Part shown: piece after piece, positions 1 to 7,935 of the stretch
How positions within the stretch are numbered: position 1 is the stretch's first letter
How the letters are laid out: every line of letters begins with the position of its first letter
NCBI GenBank assembly: GCA_015061625.1
Contig: SUWG01000016.1
Span: forward strand, 1-53,877
Length of the DNA stretch: 53,877 bases
Source of the DNA: Lentisphaerota bacterium
Lineage (GTDB): Bacteria; Verrucomicrobiota; Lentisphaeria; Victivallales; Victivallaceae
Direction: 5' to 3'
Made by a program: the position numbers and the translations under genes
The notes under the pieces: generated by a model
Told to the model about the DNA's origin: nothing
What the model saw: only the letters and a program-made list of their open reading frames with translations
Databases searched by the model: none

Positions 1-190
1 TGGGCAATCTCTTGCCAAGTCAGCGGTCGTCAACTCGGTCGAGTACGGTCGTACACTCCCTCGTTGCCGCCTTGACTTGGCTTCGACCTTGCCTCACAAT
101 GCAAAGTAAAAGTGCATTCGACTACGGTCTGCGCGGTTTCCCGTGAAAAATACGACCTTATGTGGCTGGCTTGCGCTCGATATGCGCCCG

Positions 191-230
191 GTACGGATAG
201 GTACGGAGGGGTACGGATAAGTACGGAGCA
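191..230. repeat. 10-bp tandem repeat, four copies of GTACGGA-N3
   Basis: GTACGGA occurs at 191, 201, 211 and 221, exactly 10 bp apart, with variable three-base spacers (tag, ggg, taa, gca). A 10-bp period places the copies on about the same helix face, as in iterons or regulator arrays, but no nearby gene is obviously controlled by it. A fifth GTACGG lies near 318 outside the phase. Confidence 0.75.
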
Positions 231-322
231 ACGCAAGCCGGGATAATGCCCCGCCATACCGTTTGTTACCGTTGAGCCGAAACAAACAAAATCCCGGCAG
301 ACTGCTGTCTACCGGGGGTACG

Positions 323-361
323 GGGGGCAACGCCCCCTGTCAAGGGCGGTGTCAACCGCCC
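323..361. repeat. Pair of GC-rich hairpins
   Basis: GGGGGC-aac-GCCCCC (323-337) is followed by a perfect 7-bp stem, GGGCGGT-gtca-ACCGCCC (344-361). Neither is followed by a T-run, so they look like intergenic repeat palindromes rather than intrinsic terminators. Confidence 0.6.
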
Positions 362-411
362 GCCCGACCAAGCCGCGACAACGGAGCGGCGCGACACCCC
401 GCTTTTCTTTG

Positions 412-443
412 GTTACTTTCTTTTCTCGTGAAAAGAAAGTAAC
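412..443. repeat. Perfect 14-bp palindrome, repeat type A (hrpB end)
   Basis: GTTACTTTCTTTTC and its exact complement are separated by TCGT. The same element, with one loop difference and in the opposite orientation, lies at 34215-34246. Here it overlaps the last codons and stop of hrpB (complement of 413-415), so it encodes the gene's C-terminal residues LLSFHEKRK. It belongs to a dispersed palindromic repeat family in this genome. Confidence 0.85.
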
Positions 444-2836
444 GGCCAGGAGTGTTTGGGGTAGCGGGAGCGCATTTCGGCGCGGACGAGTTCCCAGGAG
501 CCGGCCCAGAAGCCGGGGAGGTCGCTGGTGACTTGTACGGGGCGTCGGGCGGGGGAGAGTAATTCGATGCGCAGGGGGATGCGGTTTTTGCCGACGGTGG
601 GGTGGGTATTGACGGTGTAGAGTTCCTGAATGATGATACCGGCGGTGGGTTGAGAGGCGGAATAGTCGATAGGGAATTTGTGTCCGGATGGGGCGATAAA
701 GAATTCAGGGCAGAGGCGGTTCAATTCGGTCATGGTGGGGTAATCGATGGCGGAATTGAGGATGTTGAACCAGTCAGTTTTTCTCAAATCGTTGAGGGTG
801 TTGATATTATCCGGGAAAAAATCGGAAATGGAAATAAAGAAACCGTATTCATCGGTCATATTGGGCAGTTGATCCATGCCGCATGATTTGGCGAAGCGGA
901 GCCGTTGTAAAAGGGAGACGGCGCGTTTTTGGTCAGCGGGCGGCAGGGGGATGGTGCGCCGGGCGGCTTCTTTGAGCAAAGCGGGGATGATATCGGCGCG
1001 TGGTACGGCGGATGAATGACGTGAGAGGGGGAGATCGCCGAGGCATTTTTCGGTAAAGGCGACGGGTTTTCCGGCATTGGAGTCAAATGTGGTGATCTGG
1101 CGTTCGGAAATTTGACCGGCGAAGAATTTTTCGATGGTATTCCGGTCGATGGGGATGGCGAGCCGGATGGGGGGATTTACGGAGTTGGAACCATCGATAC
1201 GGGCGACGGCGAGAAATTCTTCTTTGCGTAAAAAGTCATCATCCCGGAGAGTGGCGGCACTGCCGTTGGCCAGTTGAAAAGTGGTGCTGCAGTTGGAGCG
1301 GTTCCGGGCGATCCATTCGGGGAAGGCGATAGCGATGGGCAGGCCGGGATCGTCGTCGTTTTGCGGTGGAGCGGGGGGGAATTCTTTAAGCAGCCGGGCG
1401 ATGACGGATTGGCGGATATGGTCATTGTGACGGTTGGCATCGAGTTTGGCAAGTCTTTCGCGCAGATCGGCGGTATTGAAGCGCATGAAGTCATCTTTTT
1501 CCTCCAAAATTGCGGCGAGTCGGGCGGCGGTGCGGCGCAGTGAGGGTGGGGAAAAGATCATCATAGCGGCGAGCCGGGGGGAAATGGGCAATTCAGCGGC
1601 CTGTTTTCCGGCGGCGGTGGGGTGCAGATCGGCGGTAAGCAGAGAAAGTTTCCGGAGGAGTTGGGCGGCGCTGTCGATGGCGGCTTGAGGCGGGGTATCG
1701 AGCCAGCGCAGGGAATCGACATCGGCCCCCCAGACCCGGATGGTGAGGAATAAAGAGGACAATTCAGAAACGAGAATTTCCGGAGACGGGAAGTCGGTAA
1801 ATTGTTCAAAAGTGAATCGGTTGTAACATCTTACGGCTTTGCCGGGTGCGGTTCTTCCTGCTCTGCCGGAGCGTTGAATGGCGGAAGCTTTGGTAATGCG
1901 CCGGGTTTCGAGGAAGGTCATTTTTGCTCCGGGGTGATAAACTGCGCGTTTTTCCCAGCCGGAATCGACGACACAGGTGACATTATCGAGGGTCAGACTG
2001 CTTTCGGCGACATTGGTGGCGAGGATGATATTGCGGATGCCGGGCGGTGGGGCGGCCATGGCGGAGCGTTGTTCGGCAAGGGATAGGGAACCGTGGAGGA
2101 TATGGGTGTGAAAATTTTTCTCAAGGGCATTATCCAGAATGAGTTGACACTGACGTATCTCTTCTGCGCCGGGGAGGAAAACGAGGATATTTCCGGATGA
2201 AGAGTGTAAATTTTCCAGTACGGCGCGGGCGGTTTGCCGGGGGATTTCGCGGAGGTCGTTGGGGGTGTCACGGTAGGAGATATCCACGGGGAAGTTGCGT
2301 CCGGGGATGGTGATCATCGGGGCGTGGATGAAATCGGCGGTGCGTTGGGAATCCAAAGTGGCGGACATGATGAGCAAAAGCAGATCTTCCCGCAGGGAAT
2401 CGCGGATATCCAGCACGAGGGTCAAGGCGAGATCGACATCGGCGGATCGTTCATGGAATTCGTCAAAGATGATGGCATTGACACCATCCAGAGTTGGATC
2501 ATGCTGAAGCATTTGCAGCATGATGCCGGGGGTGACGGCGAGGATGCCGGAGCGGTGGCAGCGGCAGGATTCGCCCCGGACGGCGAAACCGGTTTCTTTA
2601 CCGACTTCGAGGTCGTGGAGGTTGGCGATGCCGTAAGCGGCGGAACGGGCGGCAATGCGGCGCGGTTCGACGAGGATGGTCATGCCGCCGGGGGAGTATT
2701 CGTTGACGAGAACGGGTACGAGCATGGTTTTTCCGGCACCGGGTTCGGCGGAAATGAGTGCCGAATGGCTGGAATCCAGAGCGGAAGTGATTTCATCAAG
2801 TTTATGGTAGACCGGAAGTTGCGGGAAATTTTTCAT
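413..2836 (-). CDS. hrpB: ATP-dependent RNA helicase HrpB (DEAH-box family)
   Basis: An 807-residue DEAH-type helicase, close to the usual HrpB length of about 810-840. Visible motifs: Walker A GAGKT (33-37), DEFH (125-128), SAT (158-160), the helicase C-terminal region with QRSGRAGR (321-328), then the long HrpB-specific C-terminal domain. Family members are cytoplasmic NTP-driven helicases with a still unclear cellular substrate. The start ATG (complement 2834-2836) overlaps the xerC stop by 4 bp, which implies translational coupling. The final residues, LLSFHEKRK, and the stop are contributed by a palindromic repeat. The native C-terminus may therefore have been replaced, although the domain itself is complete. 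Confidence 0.93.
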   Translation of the reverse strand: MKNFPQLPVYHKLDEITSALDSSHSALISAEPGAGKTMLVPVLVNEYSPGGMTILVEPRRIAARSAAYGIANLHDLEVGKETGFAVRGESCRCHRSGILAVTPGIMLQMLQHDPTLDGVNAIIFDEFHERSADVDLALTLVLDIRDSLREDLLLLIMSATLDSQRTADFIHAPMITIPGRNFPVDISYRDTPNDLREIPRQTARAVLENLHSSSGNILVFLPGAEEIRQCQLILDNALEKNFHTHILHGSLSLAEQRSAMAAPPPGIRNIILATNVAESSLTLDNVTCVVDSGWEKRAVYHPGAKMTFLETRRITKASAIQRSGRAGRTAPGKAVRCYNRFTFEQFTDFPSPEILVSELSSLFLTIRVWGADVDSLRWLDTPPQAAIDSAAQLLRKLSLLTADLHPTAAGKQAAELPISPRLAAMMIFSPPSLRRTAARLAAILEEKDDFMRFNTADLRERLAKLDANRHNDHIRQSVIARLLKEFPPAPPQNDDDPGLPIAIAFPEWIARNRSNCSTTFQLANGSAATLRDDDFLRKEEFLAVARIDGSNSVNPPIRLAIPIDRNTIEKFFAGQISERQITTFDSNAGKPVAFTEKCLGDLPLSRHSSAVPRADIIPALLKEAARRTIPLPPADQKRAVSLLQRLRFAKSCGMDQLPNMTDEYGFFISISDFFPDNINTLNDLRKTDWFNILNSAIDYPTMTELNRLCPEFFIAPSGHKFPIDYSASQPTAGIIIQELYTVNTHPTVGKNRIPLRIELLSPARRPVQVTSDLPGFWAGSWELVRAEMRSRYPKHSWPLLSFHEKRK

Positions 2837-3819
2837 GAGTGTTTTTTACCGGAAGCCAAAGGGTGGGCGTCAGAATAGACCTGTTTGAGCCGTTCTGCGC
2901 TGACATGGGTGTAAATCTGGGTGGTGGAAAGGTTTTCATGGCCGAGCATTTCCTGCACACTGCGCAAGTCCGCCCCGGCATCGAGCAGATGGGTGGCGAA
3001 TGAGTGGCGCAGTTTATGCGGGGTGAAATCGGGCGGCAAACCGGCGGTGGCAAGGTAGTTTTTCAAATTGCGCTGGAAAGATCGCGGGGTGAGGCGGGAA
3101 CCTTGCTGATTGAGAAACAGCGGGGCATCGGGCTGGCGGTTGCCGCCGGCGGCGTTGCGGAAACGCAGATATTCCCGCAACGCTTTCCGGGCGGGGGAAC
3201 CGAGTACGGCGAGTCGTTCTTTTTTGCCTTTGCCCCGGACTTTGATGATGCCGCTGGAAATATCGGCATCGGCGTAATTGAGGTTGAGTGCTTCGCTGAT
3301 ACGCAGACCGCCGGAGTAGATGGCTTCGATGATGGCGCGGTCGCGGGATGAGGAAAAAAGTGCGCCGCCTTCCGTGCGGACAGTACCGGCGGCAAGGGCA
3401 GTTTCCCAACAGGTGGAAACTGCGGATATGAGCAAGTCGATCTGATTGATGCTCATGACTTTGGGCAGTGGTTTATCCGCCTTGATCTGCGGCAGATCGG
3501 CGAATGGGTTCATTCCGGCGTTGCCGGTGATCATCAGGTAGCGGAAAAATGATCGCAGAGAGGAAAGTTTCCGCTGGATGGAGCGTTTGGAGTTACCGGA
3601 TTCATGCAGAGCCATGACGAATGAACGGGCCTGATCCCGATCGACGGAGGCCCAATCATTGAATGAGGCATCGGAATTGCGGACTTTTACGGCAAATTCG
3701 ACGATTCCGGAAAAGTAAGCATTGACAGTATTAACCGATGAATTTTTCTCATTTTGCAGATGTTTGATGTATCTGTTGAGTAAAATTCCGGTTTTGATAG
3801 ATTTTTTTTCAATTTTCAT
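2833..3819 (-). CDS. xerC: Tyrosine recombinase XerC/XerD-like
   Basis: A 328-residue site-specific recombinase of the Xer type. The N-terminal SAM-like core-binding domain (about 10-100) is followed by the catalytic domain with R173, a Lys in the beta-hairpin (197-200), H268-x-x-R271, H294 and nucleophile Y303, so the active-site set is complete. A roughly 15-residue insertion near 138-155 is slightly unusual. The family resolves chromosome dimers at dif. I choose the ATG at 3819; a GTG at 3828 would add three residues, and neither has a strong ribosome-binding site. It is the first gene of a two-gene unit with hrpB. XerC and XerD cannot be separated from this sequence alone. The absence of phage-like neighbours favours a housekeeping role. 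Confidence 0.85.
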   Translation of the reverse strand: MKIEKKSIKTGILLNRYIKHLQNEKNSSVNTVNAYFSGIVEFAVKVRNSDASFNDWASVDRDQARSFVMALHESGNSKRSIQRKLSSLRSFFRYLMITGNAGMNPFADLPQIKADKPLPKVMSINQIDLLISAVSTCWETALAAGTVRTEGGALFSSSRDRAIIEAIYSGGLRISEALNLNYADADISSGIIKVRGKGKKERLAVLGSPARKALREYLRFRNAAGGNRQPDAPLFLNQQGSRLTPRSFQRNLKNYLATAGLPPDFTPHKLRHSFATHLLDAGADLRSVQEMLGHENLSTTQIYTHVSAERLKQVYSDAHPLASGKKHS

Positions 3820-3834
3820 TTGCACCACGCATAT

Positions 3835-3863
3835 TTGTCAAGTATATTAAAATACTGTATAAT
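3835..3863 (+). promoter_or_regulatory. Sigma70-type promoter of the SH3b gene
   Basis: TTGTCA (3835-3840), 17-bp spacer, TATAAT (3858-3863), about 35 bp upstream of the ATG at 3899. It lies in the divergent gap between xerC and the SH3b gene. Confidence 0.75.
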
Positions 3864-3898
3864 TGTGAAAATGCAATAAGAAAGGAGAAAGATTTATT

Positions 3899-4780
3899 AT
3901 GAATAAAGTGATTTGCGGCGTTTTTCTGGCGTTATTCAGTTTCGTTGCGTTGATTGCCGGACCGACGGTCAAGGGTGTGGTGAATGCTGACGTGCTGAAT
4001 TTGCGGCTCGGTCCGGGATTGCAGCAGCCGGTGGTCGGCCGGGTCGTGGATAAAACGGAAGTGGAAATCGTGCGGGTGGTCGGTAACTGGCTGGAGATCA
4101 AAGCCCCGGCGACACTGGCGATCTATGTTTCCGAAGCGCGTATCGGCCGGGATGGAGTGCTGACCGGTGAATTGAATATGCGTACGGCGATGAGTTCCAC
4201 TGCTCCGTGTCTGGGTACGCTGCCCAAAGGTACAAAAGTTACCAAAGTCGGTGAGTCACGCAACGGCTGGGTGCGTATCGAATTGCCGGAAAATATTGAA
4301 ATAAAAGTTTATGCCGCTTCATTCCTGGTGACTTATGATCCGGCGAAATTTGATGCCGACGGTAATATTATCGGTGCCGCCCCGGCGGAAACTCCTGCTC
4401 CTGCCGCTCCGGCTGAAACTCCGGCATCTGCTCCGGCCGCTCCGGCAGAAACCCCGGCACCTGCTCCGGCCGCCCCGGCCGCTCCGGCAGAAACCCCGGC
4501 AGAAACTCCGGCCGCTCCGGCGGAAACTCCGGCACCTGCCGCGGATAAAGTTGAGTTGAGCGGTTATGTCTGCAAATGGAAATACAGCACAGCCAGAGAG
4601 TGTGATTACACGCTGCTTTCCGAACCCAACGGCTTCAATCTGGCCTTTATTTTCAGCGATGATGTTTCGCAGCTGGCCGCGCTGGAGGGCAAGAGGGTCA
4701 AAGTTACCGGCACCAATGCCGGGCGATTCGGCAATAACGGCGTGATCATCATCAAAGTTGACAGCATTGCTGAATTATAA
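3899..4780 (+). CDS. Secreted SH3b-domain protein with Pro/Ala linker
   Basis: A 293-residue protein with a signal peptide (1-20, hydrophobic core then AG). Two bacterial SH3-like domains follow (about 24-75 and 85-145; each has the NLRxGPG / LNMRT type motif). Next comes a low-complexity PAETPAPA-type linker (about 158-216) and a C-terminal domain of about 75 residues that I do not recognise. SH3b domains usually bind peptidoglycan or cell-wall peptides, so a periplasmic or cell-wall-associated role is likely. The flexible linker would let the C-terminal module reach away from the wall. The start has an AAGGAGAAA ribosome-binding site 7-10 bp upstream. The gene is transcribed alone, divergently from xerC. 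Confidence 0.8.
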   Translation: MNKVICGVFLALFSFVALIAGPTVKGVVNADVLNLRLGPGLQQPVVGRVVDKTEVEIVRVVGNWLEIKAPATLAIYVSEARIGRDGVLTGELNMRTAMSSTAPCLGTLPKGTKVTKVGESRNGWVRIELPENIEIKVYAASFLVTYDPAKFDADGNIIGAAPAETPAPAAPAETPASAPAAPAETPAPAPAAPAAPAETPAETPAAPAETPAPAADKVELSGYVCKWKYSTARECDYTLLSEPNGFNLAFIFSDDVSQLAALEGKRVKVTGTNAGRFGNNGVIIIKVDSIAEL

Positions 4781-4801
4781 GTCAGAATAAAGATTATTTT
4801 T

Positions 4802-4849
4802 ACCGTCAACGGGTTGAAAAAATACTGCTGACGGTGTAATAGTATATAT
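4802..4849 (+). promoter_or_regulatory. Promoter region and inverted repeat before the SPFH operon
   Basis: ACCGTCA (4802-4808) and TGACGGT (4829-4835) form a 7-bp inverted repeat that encloses a likely -35 box TTGAAA (4814-4819). Candidate -10 hexamers follow in an AT-rich run (TAATAG at 4837, TATATA at 4844). The position around the -35 box suggests an operator. It could also be a weak terminator of the SH3b gene, although no T-run follows. Confidence 0.45.
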
Positions 4850-4898
4850 ATGGTATGTGGTTTGTATTCAATATAACACCGTAAGGAAAGGTAAAAAA

Positions 4899-6827
4899 TT
4901 GGAAAACAGAGAAGACTACAAACGTACGGATGACCGGGCGCGTCTGCTGACCAAGTTGTCAGCCATCGGCGGCGTCGGGGCATTGTTGTTGCTGATATCA
5001 GTGCTGATATTGGCGGCTAACCGCGGCGGAGACGTGCTGGGGTTGGCGGCGATTCCTTATGCTCTGGCGGTGCTGTTTGCCGGTATGTCACTGGTTTACG
5101 GCATTTTGTTCGGGGCGGTTCAGCGGGAAGATGAGGAAAAACGTCTGCTGGCCAAACGGATGGAGAGCCGCGCGCTCAATGTGGATGAAGATGTGCGTTT
5201 TACTGCCGGCAGAAGTTTTGCCAACTACACCAAATTCGCCCCGTTTGTGATTTCGGTGGCGGCGGTGGTCATCATCGGTTTGATGCTGTGGCGCAATGTG
5301 AGTATCTGGAATCTGCGTGAAGGCGTCGGCGTGACCATGGAAGGTTCACCGGTTCACACCGCATTGATCGCCGTGGTGCTGATGATGGTCAGTGCTTTGG
5401 CGGGGGCGTTCATGGTCGGTCAGTCCCGGATGCCAGGTTTCCGCTGGCTCCGTCCGGTGGGTGCATGGTTGTTGATGGGCTTTCTGACGCTCTGTGCGGC
5501 GGCGGTTTCCGCGCTTTTTTTCAGCAACAACATCGTTGAAGTCGATCCGCTGATCTCCAAGGTGTGTTTCTGGATCTTTGTGGTGCTGGGTGCTGAATTC
5601 ATCGTCAATTTTGTGATCGAATTTTACCGTCCCCGCACTCTCGGTGAGAGCCGTCCGGTCTTTGAGAGCCAGTTGCTCGCTCTTTTCACCGAGCCGGGCG
5701 GTGTGTTGCGCAATATCGCTTCTGCGCTGGACTATCAGTTCGGCTTCAAGGTTTCCGGCACCTGGATCTACGGCTTTATTGAAAGATCGTTTTTCCCGGT
5801 GTTGTTGTTGTGGGCGGTGCTGCTGTGGGGATTTTCCGCAGTTCACGAAGTGGGGCCCAACAATGTGGGTATCCGTGAACAATTCGGCCGGGCGATGACG
5901 GAAGAGATTCTGCCGCCCGGAATATATTTCACCTTGCCGTATCCCTTTGGTACGGTGCGTCAATTCAGTTGCACCGAGGTCAAAACGCTGATCATCGGTG
6001 AAACTCCGGAAAGTGCCGAGGAGCGTGCCGCTTCACCGGTGGTGTTGTGGACCAACGCTCACGGCGGTGCAAAAGAGCCGTTCCTGGTGGCCGTGCGTGA
6101 GGAAGATGGCGGCAGTGCTTCTGCCGAGAGTCAGGAAAGTGCCAGTGTCTCATTCATCAATATGGCGATCCCCATCGAATACCGCATCCGTGAAGATGGA
6201 GTTATCCAGTACGCGTACGGCAACGCTTCTCCGGAAGATGTGTTGAGAAAACTCGGCGAACAGGTCGTCGTGGAATATCTCGCCGGAGTCACCATGGAAG
6301 AATTCATGGGCGAGGGCCGCGGTCACGCTGAAAGTGTGTTGAGAGAGAGATTGCAGCTGCTGGCCGACCAGAATGAGTTGGGCGTGGAAATCATCCGTAT
6401 CGCAGTGATGGATGCCCACCCGCCGGTGGAACAGGTCGCTCCGGCTTATCAGGAGTATGTCGCTTCCATCGAGCAGAAAGATACCGAGATCCTCCGGGCT
6501 CTGGCCTATTGGAAAACGGTGGTGCTGGCCGCAGAAGCCGAAGCATTCCGCATCCGTACCGAGGCGAGAAGCCGCCGGGAAAATGCGGCAGTGGTCGCGC
6601 AGGCTGAAAGTGAACGCTTTGAACAGCAGTTGGCGGCATTCCGCACCATGCGTTCGATGTTCATGCTCAATGCCCGTATGGAAGTTTGGGAAACTGAAGG
6701 ACTTGCCGCGCGCAAATTCATCGTTCCCGCCGGTTTGAGAGATCTCGTCTACCAGATGAATTTCGAGGAAAACGAAAGATTGGATCTGGGCGATATCGAT
6801 GTGTCTGATTTTAGTGATAATCAATAA
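4899..6827 (+). CDS. Polytopic SPFH/band-7 (HflK-like) protein
   Basis: I place the start at TTG 4899, 7 bp after an AAGGAAAGG ribosome-binding site, giving 642 residues; an ATG at 4857 would add 14 residues without a site. Six predicted membrane helices fill the N-terminal half (about 22-41, 47-72, 113-132, 152-174, 186-208, 222-242). A seventh (298-314) leads straight into the SPFH domain (HEVGPNNVGIREQFGR onward), and an Ala/Glu-rich coiled-coil region follows (about 520-600). HflK/stomatin proteins normally have one N-terminal anchor, so the six extra helices are unusual. SPFH proteins oligomerise into membrane microdomain scaffolds or cages. It is the first of three consecutive SPFH genes, and the rest of the operon encodes transporters. 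Confidence 0.85.
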   Translation: MENREDYKRTDDRARLLTKLSAIGGVGALLLLISVLILAANRGGDVLGLAAIPYALAVLFAGMSLVYGILFGAVQREDEEKRLLAKRMESRALNVDEDVRFTAGRSFANYTKFAPFVISVAAVVIIGLMLWRNVSIWNLREGVGVTMEGSPVHTALIAVVLMMVSALAGAFMVGQSRMPGFRWLRPVGAWLLMGFLTLCAAAVSALFFSNNIVEVDPLISKVCFWIFVVLGAEFIVNFVIEFYRPRTLGESRPVFESQLLALFTEPGGVLRNIASALDYQFGFKVSGTWIYGFIERSFFPVLLLWAVLLWGFSAVHEVGPNNVGIREQFGRAMTEEILPPGIYFTLPYPFGTVRQFSCTEVKTLIIGETPESAEERAASPVVLWTNAHGGAKEPFLVAVREEDGGSASAESQESASVSFINMAIPIEYRIREDGVIQYAYGNASPEDVLRKLGEQVVVEYLAGVTMEEFMGEGRGHAESVLRERLQLLADQNELGVEIIRIAVMDAHPPVEQVAPAYQEYVASIEQKDTEILRALAYWKTVVLAAEAEAFRIRTEARSRRENAAVVAQAESERFEQQLAAFRTMRSMFMLNARMEVWETEGLAARKFIVPAGLRDLVYQMNFEENERLDLGDIDVSDFSDNQ

Positions 6828-6864
6828 CAAATAAAACATTATTTACTGGAGGCTGAATAAAATT

Positions 6865-7923
6865 ATGGCAAACGGGAACTTTTTCAAACATTGGCCGACA
6901 ATGTTGCTCGGTCTGATCGTGGCGTTGATCCTGCTTACGGCAGTATTTTCGTTCCAGCTCAATCAGACGGAAGTCGCAGTGGTTACAACTTTCGGCAGAC
7001 CGGAAGTCGTCGAGGAACCGGGATTGCACTTCCGCTGGCCCTATCCTTTCCAGAAGGTCTACCGTTTCGACAAACGCATCCGCTGTTATGAAGGCAGCAG
7101 CGGCCGTCTGGAAGAGACCGTGACCAAAGACGGTCACAACATCATCGTCGGTATCTATGTCAACTACCGCATCAGCGATGTGGCGTTGTTCTTCAGCAAA
7201 CTTCAGGATATTGCCGGTGCCGAGGAGGTACTCAATACCCTGATGCGCAGTGCCAAAAATGCCGCATTCGGCAAACGGGATTTCCGTCAGATCATCGTCT
7301 ATGCCGGTCAGGAAACTGAACAGGGCATCCGTGATGCCGCCGCCGGTGAGGGCGGAACCGATGGCAATGCTCCGCAGAGTGAAACCACCGATCTCAACGA
7401 GATCGCCGCTGATATCAAAGCGACGCTGGTGGCGGATACCAGAGATTTCGGTATCGAGATCATCGATGTCGGTATCAGCAGTCTCGGCGTGCCGGAAACG
7501 GTTACGGAAAAGGTCTTTGAGCGTATGATCGCAGAACGCCGCCGTTTCGTGGAGCAGAATCTTGCCCGCGGCCGCAGTGAAGCGGAAAAGATCCGGGTCG
7601 AAGCCAATTTGAATCGTGACAAACAGATCGCGGAAGCACAGGCCGAGGCTTTGAGATTGCGCGCCGAAGGTGACGCCGCCGCTGCCCAATTCTACCGTGA
7701 ATTTGCCAAAGATCCGGAACTGGCGGAATTCCTCCGCAAGATCGAAGCATTGCGTCTGATGCTCCGTGAACGCACGACGCTGATCCTCGATCCGAGTATG
7801 CCGCCGTTTGATATCCTCAGCCCCGGAACGGTGATCCCCGGTCGCGGTGCAGCTCCGGCTGCCGGTGATGCTCCGGCGGCAGATGCCCCGGCTGAAACTC
7901 CCGCCCCGGCCGCAGCAAACTGA
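6865..7923 (+). CDS. SPFH/band-7 protein, HflK-like
   Basis: A 352-residue protein with a short cytoplasmic N-terminus, one membrane helix (about 12-31) and an SPFH domain beginning NQTEVAVVTTFGRPE. A charged coiled coil (about 215-275) and an Ala/Pro-rich tail complete it. The domain order is that of HflK/HflC, which surround the FtsH protease in proteobacteria. No ftsH is present in this window, and association with FtsH here is not shown. It follows the first SPFH gene by 37 bp with its own ribosome-binding site (ACTGGAGG) and precedes the third by 12 bp. Confidence 0.88.
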   Translation: MANGNFFKHWPTMLLGLIVALILLTAVFSFQLNQTEVAVVTTFGRPEVVEEPGLHFRWPYPFQKVYRFDKRIRCYEGSSGRLEETVTKDGHNIIVGIYVNYRISDVALFFSKLQDIAGAEEVLNTLMRSAKNAAFGKRDFRQIIVYAGQETEQGIRDAAAGEGGTDGNAPQSETTDLNEIAADIKATLVADTRDFGIEIIDVGISSLGVPETVTEKVFERMIAERRRFVEQNLARGRSEAEKIRVEANLNRDKQIAEAQAEALRLRAEGDAAAAQFYREFAKDPELAEFLRKIEALRLMLRERTTLILDPSMPPFDILSPGTVIPGRGAAPAAGDAPAADAPAETPAPAAAN

Positions 7924-7935
7924 TGAGGCAAAATC

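Larger units (their letters stand above)
1..411. other. Gene-free repeat-rich intergenic stretch
   Basis: I find no convincing coding region here; the open frames are short, arginine/proline-rich and have no recognisable domain or well-placed ribosome-binding site. The stretch contains a four-copy 10-bp direct repeat (191-230), two strong hairpins without T-runs (323-337 and 344-361) and leads into the palindrome that ends hrpB. It may be the decayed downstream flank of hrpB or part of a larger intergenic repeat element. Confidence 0.6.

Noticed and set aside
191-230. Possible CRISPR or replication iterons
   Set aside because: Repeats are too short for CRISPR and no rep gene is adjacent; kept only as a tandem repeat.
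2234-2878. Long plus-strand open frame opposite hrpB
   Set aside because: It is Gly/Asp-rich with no domain; the opposite strand encodes a complete HrpB with all motifs.
4380-4545. Tandem repeat in the SH3b gene as a mobile or regulatory repeat
   Set aside because: It is a Pro/Ala-rich coding linker with in-frame degeneracy.
4857-4898. ATG 4857 as start of the first SPFH gene
   Set aside because: TTG 4899 has AAGGAAAGG at proper spacing; the upstream ATG lies next to the -10 region without a ribosome-binding site.
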